Shown here piece after piece: positions 23,185 through 38,859 of a stretch of DNA of 64,000 bases; within the stretch, counting starts at the first letter, position 1, and every line of letters starts with the position of its first letter. The DNA is from Xylogone sp. PMI_703. Taxonomy: Eukaryota > Ascomycota > Leotiomycetes. Below the pieces are notes generated by a model. It saw only the letters and a program-made list of their open reading frames with translations, did no database searches and had not been told where the DNA came from. The DNA lies in contig JAJTUQ010000003.1 of the NCBI GenBank assembly GCA_021399445.1, positions 6,634,001-6,698,000 on the forward strand, in the 5' to 3' direction. Made by a program: the position numbers and the translations under genes.

Positions 23185-24383
23185 ATGTCTACATTTGACA
23201 ATATCCCGCCTTTCCCGGACAATCTTCCCGTCGTTCCTCTGAAGGTCATCTCATTTGCTAAACTAGCAAAAGGAGATTTGAAGGAAGAGGAAAAGCTCTT
23301 CGAGGCAGCAAAAGGACTAGGGTTCTTCTATCTTGATCTCCGAAATTCATCACAAAAGCAAGACGCACTGCTTGACAACGCTGAACATCTATTCAAGCTT
23401 GCCCCTGAGTTTTTCAAGGTGCCGTTAGAAGAGAAGATCAAGTACGACTTGACAAAACATGATGGCCATGGGTAAGTAGTGGATATTATCTGTGTTAAGC
23501 AATGCATAATGGGGCTGACGCATGAGAATAGCTACAAAAGTCTAGGACAGTCAGCTATGGACAAGAAAGGTACTCCGGATGAGACTGAATTTCTAAATGT
23601 AACGGCCTCATATTCTAGTTTACCACTAATTCTGGACACGAGACTTATAAATATTTCCATTTCCAGATTTCAAAAGACGATATCTTCGTAAAGAAAACGG
23701 GCACCATTACAGGACCCGATATCCTACAACAGCACTTCGATTTATTCCAACAATATATGCAAGAAGCCCACTCCGTCTTAAGTACCATCCTCAAGGCACT
23801 AGCTAATCAACTCAATCTCCCTGAACAAAAGCTAGCCAGCCTTCACCGCATCGCAGAGCCTTCGGGGGATCAGGTTCGGATCACTTACGCCCCTCCGAGC
23901 CCAGCTAATAGCGAAGAAGACGAGCAAAAGAGGAAATTAGGAGAACACACTGACTTCGGAAGTCTCAGTTTACTATTCAATCGCCTAGGGGGACTTCAAG
24001 TTCTACCTCCCAATGAAACGGAATGGCGATATGTCCTTCCAGTCAAGGGCCATGCGATCATTAACCTCGGTGATGCGATGGTCAAATTCACGAATGGACT
24101 CTTCAGGTCCAATATCCATCGCGTTGTGAAGCCTCCTGGAGCACAGGGCTCCTTGACTCGGGTTAGTCTGGTATACTTTATGCGGCCTGAGGATAATGCC
24201 ATATTAGGCAGGTTGGAGGGGAGTAGCTCAATTCCTAGCTTGACAGCTGGTAAGGAGGAGGAAAAGATTCTTGCTAGGGACTGGATCCAGAGGCGAATTA
24301 AGATGAGGATGAAGGGGTATTTTAGTCCGGAGAATTGGCATCAGACTGAGGGGACCGAGAATGCGATGGGTCTGGTTAGTTAA
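23185..24383 (+). CDS. isopenicillin N synthase-like 2OG-Fe(II) oxygenase
   Basis: Predicted 356 aa. Exons: 23185-23471, 23532-23598, 23667-24383. N-terminal DIOX_N region (VPLKVISFAKL ... GLGFFYL) and C-terminal 2OG-FeII_Oxy domain. The facial triad is HTD (His212, Asp214) and His269 in SNIHRVV; Arg283 in RVSLVYF would bind the 2-oxoglutarate carboxylate. Soluble, no signal peptide. The fungal family includes hydroxylases and desaturases of secondary metabolism and of amino acids, and the substrate cannot be read from sequence. It is paralogous to the gene at 44500, with an intron in the same place (after ...EFLN here, ...ETYN there). Divergent from the FMN oxidase. Confidence 0.9.
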
Positions 24384-24878
24384 ACTTCGTCGTTGGCCTA
24401 TGTAGCAAGTGTGTCGGATATGAAGTCACATTAATATCGTGTATTGTTTCACTGGGTATCAATGTATTAGTGGTGAATTGCAGTGGATGTTGTACGTTAG
24501 GTTCTAGTGGAAAGAGCCGAGTAGAAGAGACCAAGGATCAACGGTTTGGGATTTAGTTCTAAATTTTATAATTCTTACGGGGTGATCACACTAGTATTAT
24601 CTGTGTAATATGCTGGAAGGCGCTGCCACAAATGATACAGGGTTCACAGACGCTTGCTAGATAATGATTCTACGAAAACGAAGCACCTAGAAACCAACTG
24701 AATGCATGGAGTTCTATTCTTTCCGCTAAACTGTTCATATAGCTGCTAAAATTTTACAACATTACTTCAGTTTATCCAAGGGCTAAGGATATCAGTATGA
24801 CTACAGATAGGATGGACGAGGCTTCTGGCCATCTATTTAGGTACCAAACTTGGACCTCTTTTGTAAATTGACCTTAAT
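24384..24878. other. convergent intergenic region
   Basis: About 495 bp between the 3' ends of the 2OG oxygenase (plus) and the membrane-protein gene (minus). Both 3' UTRs fall here; no gene seen. Confidence 0.5.
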
Positions 24879-25785
24879 TCATGCCTCGATCAATCTATCA
24901 TCCTCGCGGCTTGCAGAGGCACCGACAGGTGTTGGCTTCTTCTTGTTATCCTCCGAATCACGCGTTTCTCTCGGTATGACGCTAAGTGTGATCTGAACCG
25001 TAAACCCCGTGGGATTCCATCGAGGCATTGAGAACTTGTTTCCTTCCCAAAATTTACTTTTAGAGATGGCAACAAGGCGAAGGAGGAGCACGGTCAAAAT
25101 CAGAATACTAAAGGAAGATTTAGCAAAGCAATCTTCGTTTCGGTCAAGACAAATATTAACTTACCCGGTGATCAATCCGGCCGCTGCGCTCACACCCATC
25201 ATGATTCTGATGGGCTTCCTCGCCTCTATGCACTCTGGTTTCTCTGGCAGAGGGCCATAAGGAGGCTCGCGCCGCCAGCTGCGACAGAAGCTCTCGTCGG
25301 GCCAGCCATCGTCCAACATTTTGGCAGAGAAGACAATGATGACGATGGACATGGCAATATTAACTGCCATGTTGATGATGATCGGGATGTCAAGGAAGAG
25401 CGTCGGCGCTGAGAGGAGAGAGTTGACGAATAGCTACGCAGTATTGTGAGAAGACGGTCCACGACGAGAGAAAGGAGATATAGAGGAGTAACATATGATG
25501 CGGGACATATTGAAGGGGCTTTACACATATTGCCAGATCTCGAATGCTGGCTTTGGAGGAGTAGGTATATTGGAAATCTCCGGCTCGAATCAGAATAGCC
25601 GATGCGATAAGGACGCCAATGATTGCGAGACAGTGGAAGGTGATGATGGATGTCAGGAGCTTGATGGGGCGTCTGAAATATGAACTTGGGTTTGTGGTGC
25701 TTATGGGATGGCTTTCTTCACCGTCATAGTTGTCATCGTGGCCGCTGTCGGCCAGGAATGGTGTCGTCTCAGAGTGACCTGCCAT
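24879..25785 (-). CDS. small four-helix fungal membrane protein
   Basis: Predicted 252 aa. Exons: 25525-25785, 25165-25433, 24879-25107. An acidic N-terminus (MAGHSETTPFLADSG) is followed by hydrophobic segments at about 45-68, 86-105, 110-130 and 160-190. The short loop DDGWPDESFCRSWRR sits between the third and fourth, and a hydrophilic 60-residue tail follows. I recognise the layout from hypothetical fungal proteins (IRDLAIC near the second helix) but know no function. The 5' splice site of intron 1 (GTAAAG) is weak; the rest is canonical. Confidence 0.6.
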
Positions 25786-27087
25786 TCTGAACTATTAGAC
25801 TGGACTATAGGTGCTTTTCCAGCTTATGAGTTATTGTGGTAATTAGATCTTAAATCAATGAAGCCGAAGAAATGGAAGAGAAGTAGAGACGGGAGGCCAC
25901 GATGTGCATATAAGAGAAGTTGTTGATTAGGATTTAGGCACCAGTCATTTGTTTCGGTGTTGGCGGCGCAGTTTGCAGTGCAGCGAATCGAGAGCGGTGC
26001 ACTGCCCAGTTGAATACGACGTACGACCTGTGTCCGCAAATACGCCGCAGCAAGAAGAGGATTGGGTTAGGAGTGTCTCGTTGTTACTCCCTTATTATTA
26101 ATAAATCACTCTATAATTTCTGGATCAACATGACCTGACTACTACAGGCAATACCTAAAATCACACAGATTCAGCTGACGCTTAACCTCTTACTTCGAGC
26201 CAATCCCGGCACGATTAGAAGATCATCTTTGAGGTAGTAGTTGATTGAAAATGATGCCAGTTACCTACATATAATGCGGATAATACATACGTCCGAGTAG
26301 CTTCGATGGTAGATGCTAAGGATTTGTTGACAGCTTTGCGGGTACTGCATCCTTTGATTAGAAACCCGAAGAGGCTCGATACTCCACCGAAACAAGTCCA
26401 ATTGGCGTAAGTGTACCTGAAATGCGCAAAGAGAATGAGAACGTTGTACTTTACTTCAGGTGGACTCACGAGGAAACCCTCCAGTATGGGAAGTCGATTA
26501 CATCAAAAGCCGTTACATGTAAGGGGGACAGTGCATTGCTATTATCTTCCCGCAGTCATTCGAAAACCGAGAATATCTGCAATTACGTAAATAAGTCAAG
26601 ATTAACTTGCTCTCTGTCCAAATATCCTAGACGAATTTGGACGCATGGAGAGAGGCTATGCTTCCGCGCCTATTAACTCCCTAGCTTCCACAATTAGAGG
26701 AGACGAGATGAAGATCACATGTGCCAGAGCAGCGTCAACCAGGTAAATATAAGAGCTCGTAAGAGATCCGGCCATCTCAACTATCTGGGACTATAGCTAA
26801 ATTTGAAGACCTCTCATTCCCAGAATGATATATCGGAGACTTGGGCGGCCCTACTACTCAGCCCTTCTGATGGAGACGACTCGCAATGAGTCAATAGTGA
26901 CTACTTTTTTTCATCCTGAAGAAAATGTAGGCGCAATTGGGCTAACTTGAATATGTGGAATGTGACAGGCCGAATATTACGTACATAGATTCCCTAATAC
27001 GTGATAATAGTTGGCATTTCCAACGCTGTTGACAGAACGATTGTAAAGAATAGAATATTGATCAATAATTTATATATATTTCAATAC
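25786..27087. other. spacer with uncertain open frames
   Basis: 1.3 kb. Minus-strand frames around 26215-26469 and 26670-26780 are hydrophobic and could be exons of an unknown membrane protein, but I could not join them with credible introns. The part near 25786 is the promoter of the preceding gene. Confidence 0.35.
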
Positions 27088-28467
27088 TCACTCCTTTAAG
27101 TCTACAACCAGCTTTCCCATAACTTTACCACCCTTTAACCTATCCAACGCCTCGTTCAGCTGCTCTAGTTTCATGACTTCTACATTACATTTGACCTGGC
27201 CAGAAACAGATAATTTGAGTGCCTCTATGATATCCTCTTTAGTACCGGTCTGATTCGATTTAACAGTCAGATGCTTTTTGAGGATTGGTCGAAGGGGAAA
27301 GCTACATCATGTTAATCTCTCAGCTTGTGTTGGGAAAGGATATAGAACTCACGAGCAGTTCCCAATCCCAATAGCCATAATCTGCCCACCAAATCGAGCA
27401 TATTCCCCAGCATCACTAGAAATGAACAATATCAGTACAAATTCAAAATCTCTTGATTTCAACAGAAATCTGAGAAAACTACTCACTTATAAGAAGACTG
27501 ATGCGGACTCAGTACCAACACCAAATGCGCTCCTCCCTCCGTAACTTCCTTCACCCTCTTCGCAAGCCCCTCCCCTTCCTTCTGGAAATCCACATACGCA
27601 TCCGCGCCCATCTCCTTGCAGAACGCTTCCTTCTCAGGCTGCCCTCCATCGATCGCAACGACTTTCAGCCCAAACGTCTTGGCATACTGGATCCCGAGGT
27701 GGCCTAGTGCTCCTGCAGCGCCGGCAATCACGCACCACTGACCTGGCTTGGGATCCATGAGACGGAGGGCTGAGAAGGCTGTTACGCCGGCGCAGAGGAC
27801 CGAGCAGGCTTGTGGGATGTCGATTGTGGAGGGGATAGGGATGAGTTGGTTTATAGGGAAGGAGATGTATCCTTAATCACACCCCTTGATCAGCAAAGGC
27901 GCTCTTCCCCGTCTTCTTTCTTTCTTTCTTTTCATTCTCCCCAAGACCTGACAAGAATATTCAAGACATCTTCGTCTTTCCCCTACAATACTCATAAAGC
28001 AACCGTAACAAACAATCTCAAGACCAATAAAAAGAAAAGCGCAACTCACTCTGATATGTCCCCTCCACATGCATCCCCGTGATAACCTGCCCCTCGCAAT
28101 GATTCTCCCTCCCCATCATACACGCTTCGCACTGTCCACACACCGCTGTCCGCCACGCAATGCCCACCAGATCGCCCACTTTGAACGATCCTGCTGCTGC
28201 TTTACTAGCATTCTCTCCCAGCGCGATAATATTCCCCACGCCTTCATGTCCACCGATCAGTGGCCTATTAGGCTGCGCCGGGGCCGGACCGCCTCCGTCT
28301 CGGGAGTAGACGTCGCCGTGGCAGACACCGCTGAAGCTTAGTGCGATGAGAGCCTCGTCGGGCCCGAGGGGAGAGACGGACTTTTGGAGGATCCGATAGG
28401 GGGCGCCGTAGGGTCCTGTGAGGGTTGCTGCGGCGCCCGTGGATGGGATGGTGATGGTGGGTGGCAT
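27088..28467 (-). CDS. zinc-dependent alcohol dehydrogenase
   Basis: Predicted 359 aa medium-chain dehydrogenase, NAD(P)-dependent oxidation of an alcohol or reduction of an aldehyde, cytosolic. Exons: 28050-28467, 27487-27871, 27353-27415, 27088-27301. Catalytic zinc ligands are Cys49 in SGVCHGD and His74-Glu75 in GGHEGVG. The structural zinc uses Cys110, 113, 116 and 124 (CGQCEACMMGRENHC). The nucleotide loop is AGAAGALGHLG, and KVMGKLVVDL ends the protein as in yeast ADH1-type enzymes. Intron 1 is unusually long (178 bp). It is divergent from the decarboxylase at 29032, so the two may share regulation. An ethanol or aromatic-alcohol substrate is not decidable. Confidence 0.9.
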
Positions 28468-28485
28468 TTGATTTGATTTGATTTG
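28466..28485 (+). repeat. ATTTG pentanucleotide microsatellite
   Basis: Four perfect ATTTG units (CAAAT on the coding strand) run directly into the ADH start codon, so the repeat forms the immediate 5' leader of that mRNA. Confidence 0.85.
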
Positions 28486-29031
28486 ATCTGCTCCTCTATT
28501 TGATCTCTGTTTATCCAAAATTATATAGAAAGATGGAGGCGGAAAGCAGCTGGTACCGCTGTATACATACATATATGAGACTTCACAAGCACTTTATATC
28601 ATGTAGGCCGATTTTCTAATTACAGGTGTTTCTCCGTATAATTTAATTTAGTTAATAATGACAACTAGGACCATACGGATTGTCTGGGGCTGCATCGGCC
28701 AGAGAGATGGGAGGGAAAGATGGGGTCTTAGTGGTGAGCCGACACGGCGGGTAGATGCCGATGAAGCTCTGCGTGTGGAGAAGAAGAACTCGCGGCGATA
28801 TATGTGGAGAGATGGGGAAGCTTGTGCATTTGGCTGAGAAATATACTTTTATTTTTGTCTGATTCACTACGAACTAGGTAAAGAAAAAAATAGAGAGGAA
28901 AGTAAGGAATGTCCTATGTACACCAATTCTGTCTACTCTTTACTAACAACGCAAGAACAAGCAGAACAAGAACCTCACCCTAAATGCCATCCACCACCTA
29001 AAAAACACCACCAACCCAACACCTCATCAAA
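28468..29031. promoter_or_regulatory. divergent promoter ADH / decarboxylase
   Basis: 564 bp between two start codons on opposite strands. The right part (28920-29030) is C/A-rich, typical of a fungal leader before the decarboxylase ATG. No gene seen inside. Confidence 0.5.
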
Positions 29032-30197
29032 ATGTCCCGAAAACTCACCCTCGACGACCTCATGGCCCTCGAAGCCCGCCCCCTAACCCGCCTCCACCAG
29101 TCCCGCAAAACCGCTCGTCTCGTCACCATCGAAGAGCACTGCGCAACCCCCTTCCCCGTGCCCCTAACCTCCGCGACCTGGTCGCAGTTCCTCCCCGACT
29201 ACCTCGCCGGCGTCAAGGAGCGCCTAGGAAACGTCGAGAAGCGCCTCCACATCATGGACCTGAACGGCATCGCGGCCCAGATCATCTCGCTGAACCAGCC
29301 CGGCGCGCAGGCCTTCACGGACGTCGAGCAGCAGGTGCAGTACTGCCAGAAGGTCAACCAGTTCATCTACGACGAGTACGTCCGCAAGCACCCTGGTAGA
29401 TTCTTCGCTTTCGCGGCGCTTCCTACCGCTGATGGCCCCGCTGCTGCGACGGAGCTGGAGCGGTGCGTGAGGGAGTACGGCGTCGTGGGCGCGATGGTGA
29501 ATGGGTACTGCCAGACAGCTGATCCCACGAGGGGACTGTACCTGGATGATCCGCAGTTTGATGCACTCTGGGAGGTCGCGGAGAGGCTGGAGAAGCCGGT
29601 TTTCATCCATCCGAGGACGCCGCTGGAGAGTAATATCCGGACGCTGGAGGATATCCCGATCATGCATGGGGCGCCGTATGGGTTTGGGAGGGAGACGGTG
29701 GAGCATTGTATTCGGTTGATGTATCGGGGGGTGTTTGATCGGTTTCCGGGGCTGAAGATTGCGGTGGGTCATATGGGGGAGGGACTGTCGTGGGTGTTGC
29801 CTAGGACGGATAGTACGTTTAGGTTGTATACTGCTGGTTAGTTCTTTGTCTCTTTCTGTATTATCCTTATTTCTTTTTGTGTCTTCTTGATTCAGCAGAA
29901 CAAAAGCTAACCAAAGATCACTCAGAATCCCGCGGCCCAATGAAACGCACCTTCATGGAGTACTTCCAGGACAACTTCATAGTCTGCACGAGCGGCATGC
30001 CCCGTACATCCGCACTGCTCAACCTCATGGGCGAGACCACCGTGAAGCACATCATGTTCTCGGTCGATTACCCTTACGAGTCCATTGCGGAGCTGCGGGA
30101 TTGGTTCGAGACTGTCCCTGTGGCGGATGAGACGTGGAGGGATATGGGGTACCGGAATGCTATTAGGTTGTTTAAGTTGCCTGTGGAGATGGATTAG
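29032..30197 (+). CDS. amidohydrolase-2 decarboxylase (resorcylate/DHB type)
   Basis: Predicted 358 aa metal-dependent TIM-barrel enzyme of the ACMSD / gamma-resorcylate / 2,3-dihydroxybenzoate decarboxylase group, which removes CO2 from hydroxybenzoates (often reversibly). Exons: 29032-29836 and 29926-30197. Metal and catalytic residues seen: Glu34/His36 in IEEHCATP, His in FIHPRTP, His in VGHMGEG, and Asp in FSVDYPYES. These match the E-x-H ... H ... H ... D pattern. Cytosolic. The first exon is markedly GC-rich at third positions, suggesting good expression. Its divergent partner is an ADH; together they could act in aromatic acid or alcohol metabolism, which is inference. Confidence 0.88.
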
Positions 30198-30881
30198 GGG
30201 TGGTTTGGTTGGGGGTTATGTATATAGAATGAATATGACATAGTATTTTGAAGTAATATTTTGCTAGAGTGCGGTGCTTTGTGGTGGGTATGGAATTGAA
30301 GACTTCTCGAGAGCCTAATATGTGCCTATGCGGGAGAAAGATATGAGTTCGCTCCTAGAAAAGCTACACTCAGGCTAGCAAGTGCCAATGAAGGTTAACT
30401 GGTGATTAATCTACTGTCTAGCACTTCCATTGACCTACCCTCTTGACAGTCTAAGCCTCCTTATATCTTCAATGAGGGTGGCTACGCCTATAGGCTGATA
30501 GTGTAGATTATATTTAGAATATGGTCAATCAAATAATGATGAGGTACATTTAGAGTAATAATAATGCTACAGCAGTAATTGGATAATCAGATTCTCAAGT
30601 GCCGTTGTCCAATGGATGGTAATGTGGCTTGTATTACGGGTGACAGCAGGTTTTATGTGGATGACGTCCAGGAAATAAGGAGTACAGAATTTATATAGCA
30701 GACGTAATCATCGAAGCATCTCAAGTCACTGATATTTCAATGAGTGTCAAAAACAAAGGAAATAGTCACTAATATCACTTATACATTCAATGACAGATAT
30801 AGCCAAAGCACACATCAATTTTTATGTTCAGCCTATTATTATACTAAAAACCGTCCCATTTCAACAACAAAGCTAATTTAT
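30198..30881. other. convergent intergenic region
   Basis: About 680 bp between the 3' ends of the decarboxylase and the catalase-peroxidase. AT-rich, no gene seen. Confidence 0.5.
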
Positions 30882-35138
<4,257 letters not shown>

Positions 35139-36290
35139 ATGTCCTCTAACACGGTTCTATCTGAAGCAACATCCCTTGAGCGCCTTGAAGGCTTAACTGT
35201 GGCCGGATATGGCATTACAATCCCGTGGCCAAATAGAACAGCTGAAAATAGCACCGGGGAGTCTCACGACTACACCTTGAGACTGGGCATGTCCTTCCAT
35301 CCTGGAAACGTGACGCCCAACCTAAAGTCTACGGTTAACGCAGACAAAATTTCTGCGCTACCTCCAGCGATCCAAGAGCTATTCCAGAAATCACAATCCG
35401 CCTCTCTGCGATGTGGAGTATGGCCGTTCCATGAGCTGGCGGCGATTGACACGAGTGGAGAGGTGCCAGTGGAGGCGGTCCCTTTCCCGTCATACTATAC
35501 GTGGAAAGAAGATCGCACCGTAGTATCTGGTATCAATCATACATATATGTCTGGCGGGCTGGGTATCGGCGTAGGCTGCGAATTCTGTGGAGCCTCCGTT
35601 ATGGTGGAGTATGAGAAAGAAATGACGAAGAAGAGCGATGCAAGTTGTGATCAAACTGCGTATAGAGCAAGCGTCTAGGACGTCTACTGACATGGACGCC
35701 AGAGTTGCAAGGCTTCCACAATATCTCGGATTGTGAAATCTACTGTTCGTCTCCAGCAACTACCGTCTCTCACCCACGCTGCAAAGGAAGTGTTATGTGA
35801 GGCTGGCCCTGAGGTCTTCCAGTCTATTTACGGTACTCATTTCGTCTCCGGCTTCCTGCTAGGTAATGAGCTTGGCTGGGCATTTTCCCAACAATGCACG
35901 CAAACTGAGGAGAAGGATGCAATGAAGTTGCTAGTAGAGGTACATTTTTTGTTCTGGTCAGCCAGCCACGAGGAGCAACTAGCAGCCTGGGAGAAAATAG
36001 AAACCTCAGAAAGCACGCCGTTCATCCTCTACGATACCGCAACGCAGAAGCTCGAAAACAGATGTTTAAAAGATGTCACGCCCGAAAGCTTTGTCAAGCT
36101 GTCTAGGGAAGTGCAGGAGCGGCTGGAATCCCAATCCTCTCGCGTTGACAAGGCTACAGAGGAAGTTCGCAAATCAGCACTTGCGGATGTTAGTAAATCG
36201 GAATATATACTCGCAATTATTCTTAGTCCATGGACCGTCCTCAATGGCACGGAGCAGCTCCGTAGTGTGCCTAGGACAAATATACACTAA
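35139..36290 (+). CDS. small MACPF-like protein
   Basis: Predicted 368 aa in two exons (35139-35659, 35705-36290; the 45-bp intron is set by phase and a CTGAC branch). The hallmark is YGTHFVSGFLLG in the second exon, matching the MACPF signature Y-G-T-H-[FY] followed by a Gly-rich strand. The C-terminal 90 residues are a charged, helix-prone segment. No signal peptide and no further domain seen. MACPF proteins insert beta-hairpins into membranes, but many fungal members are uncharacterised and an actual pore-forming role is only inferred. It lies tail-to-tail (246 bp) with the larger MACPF-like gene, which hints at a functional pair. Confidence 0.55.
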
Positions 36291-36536
36291 TATAATGCAA
36301 GTGGGCTTATGAAAGGCCTTACAAAATACTGCCGATTCATAATCGAGGTCCTCTGCTCCCTGTGAGACCATATAGTTTGAGGCAATGTAACAATTTATCA
36401 GCAAAGACCAATGTGCTTAGGTTCAATGGATGTGGATGTAGGCGAGACCTATAACAAAGCATCTCGTTGGATTGCTCAGATGCGAAATAATATACTGTGG
36501 AACAGATATACAATATTTCCAATGCATAAAGAATAA

Positions 36537-38859
36537 TTATGAAGGCACCTTTGGCGCTCCAATCTCGCCAAGAGCCTTGCAGGTCTTCTTGCTATCATCC
36601 CAGCCCATTTCCATGACACCTTTATTCAAAGAGACATAAATTCGACATTCACTGTCAGACCAATGGCTTACCGCGAATTTGGCCGAGAGTGACCCGGCGC
36701 AGACACGCGCAGTCTCGGACCACTTCTCGTCTTGGTATTTGACCATCCAAATTTCGTTGGAAGGGTACAATGCGTACAATTCTGCAATGCCCGCTACGAA
36801 AGAAGAACTAATGCTGCTCCCGGGGCGGCAGAGCTTGAACGGAGGGCTAGCGTCAACTAGATGCCGTTAGCATTCGATCCCGTCGACATAAGAATTGGGT
36901 ACATTTACTCTTCTTCCATTTGCTTGCATCATCTTGTACTGTAGGATCGAAAGCAATTTCGGTCCATCTGGCATCAGCAGCCTGGAAAAACACTGAGAAA
37001 TGATCGGCTGAGCCGGTAGCTCCAGCGGCCTTCGTATTCCCAGCAACAGCCAGCGAACTGCCGGGTACCATTGTGTTTTCCTCAGCCGGAATCGCTACAA
37101 GCGTCCAGTCTGCAGCACCCGGCTCGAGAACCTCATGTGCTAGCCTATTGTCTCTGCCTTGATAGAAAAGACGTAGCTGTCCATTTGTTTGGCGACGTAC
37201 AGCGAGGTGAGTAATTGGAGAGCACGGGGTTTTTGACTCAGTAAACTCGCCATCAGACCATTCGGCGTTGCCGATTGTGCCAACACGTTCACAGATGTGA
37301 GCCTGTTTGTTCAGATAGAAGATGCGGATCTTCCAGGAATGGTTAGCAACCTGTCATGTCTATGCATATTACTCGGCCATACCTTTTCACCCTTATCGTC
37401 TGAAACCGCAGCCAGAGGGGTGTTGGGCATTGCGCCCGCAACCACCTCTCTATGCTCCAGGCTCCACTCTGAGTTCCTGCAAGTAGACTCCATGATGGAT
37501 CCATTTTCATGTTGCCAGTACAACTTAATGCTTTTCGTGCTGCCGTCCATGATGATGCAGCACACAAGCGAGCTGCCCTGAAGACTGGACAGTGTTGTTG
37601 CCGGAAGCGTCGTGACAATCTTCTTCACCGGCAACCGACTCTTAATTTCACCAGGCTTTTTATACTTGAACCTCTCGTCCTTATCTTCCGCACTGGCAAG
37701 CCTCGGATCCTTAGTCAATGAATCCACGTTCCGAGTTATCATCGTCCGCTGGGTTCTGCACTCGTTGATTGCGTCCTGGAGTGAGTCTAGCGTCAACTCA
37801 AAGGCGTCGCTCTTATTTGCTACTTTTTGGTAACTGTCTAGATCTTTTTTCATCGTGTCGATGTCCGAAATAATCAGCTTGAAGAACGTAAAGTCATCTA
37901 GCCACATATCAGTCAGGCTTTGGGCGACATTGTACGATACTGCTTCGAACCCCTTCATGGCTTTGATGAATCCCGATGCTGCCGTGTAGGGACTAAGGTT
38001 TGCGTGCAACACTGCGGGATTCGTCAAGACTTGTTGAGGAAATTCCGTGGCGGCCTTAAGCATTGATGAGATATCCCATTTACCACCCTCTGCTCGACTT
38101 CTATTAGTTCGGCCTTCCTGGGTACCTCGAAAAGGTAATGGTTTTCTCACCTGGCTTTAGAGGCTTGCCTCCAACAGCGTGTACCGTTATGGCGAAATTA
38201 GCCTTCTTCTCCAGCTCTGCCGTCTCAAAGCCTCCACTGCCTTTTGCTTGTATGGCTTTTAAGCCTGCTTCGATCTCGCCTTTGATTTCCATCTTCTTGG
38301 AGGAATCAGATATAGTGACGTTGACCATGGCGAAAAACTCCCCACCCTGCTCAAAACTTGCGACGAAGCAGTCTCCATAATGAGACAGAAAGTTCTCCTT
38401 AGTCAACCCTTCTTCCAAATTGAACTTTATCATTTTATCGACGGGATCGTAGAGGTTGATGACCTTAGATTTTACAATGAATCGTATGTCGGAATTCCGA
38501 ACCTAGTTAAAAATCGCCAAGTCATTAGCCCCCCACAATTCCATGATGCTGTAGTTATAGTATAACAAACGAAATCCTTTTCTCACAATCTCTTCATTAA
38601 TGAAATCACCTTTTCCCGTGCCTGAAAAGCCCCCGGCATTGATAGTAAGAGCCGCCGAAACCCCAATGGATTTTGAGATGTCACTGAATGTGCTGACATA
38701 GTCCCAACTGAAGGATGTATTCTGGGATTTAGCGGGTATCGCTGGATTCCACTCGGGAGTGATGGTGACGGCCTTTCCGTAGCATTTCTTTTGGGTGTAT
38801 GAATTGTATCCTTGTCCAATGAATGTGTCGCCGTCGATCATACCAATAGAGGCAGCCAT
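36537..38859 (-). CDS. MACPF-like protein with fucose-lectin-like propeller
   Basis: Predicted 691 aa. Exons: 38587-38859, 38151-38502, 37383-38092, 36909-37329, 36537-36856, joined in phase. Residues 1 to about 220 contain a MACPF-type core: YGD at about 133-135 and GGE at 144-146 stand where the Y-G-T/D-x-[FY]...GG signature is expected. Residues about 220-360 are helix-rich. Residues about 365-691 hold six repeats of the pattern I-x-[LIV]-[FY]-[WFY] ... E/W (for example IKLYWQ, IRIFYL, LRLFYQ), the layout of six-bladed fucose-specific fungal lectins. No signal peptide. Carbohydrate-targeted membrane activity is an inference; the fold calls rest on motifs only. Confidence 0.6.

Noticed and set aside
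26215..26780. possible multi-exon membrane protein on the minus strand
   Set aside because: Pieces are hydrophobic but connecting introns would be 30 bp or lack proper signals.
29224..29940. 238-codon open frame opposite the decarboxylase
   Set aside because: Antisense shadow in GC-rich coding sequence.
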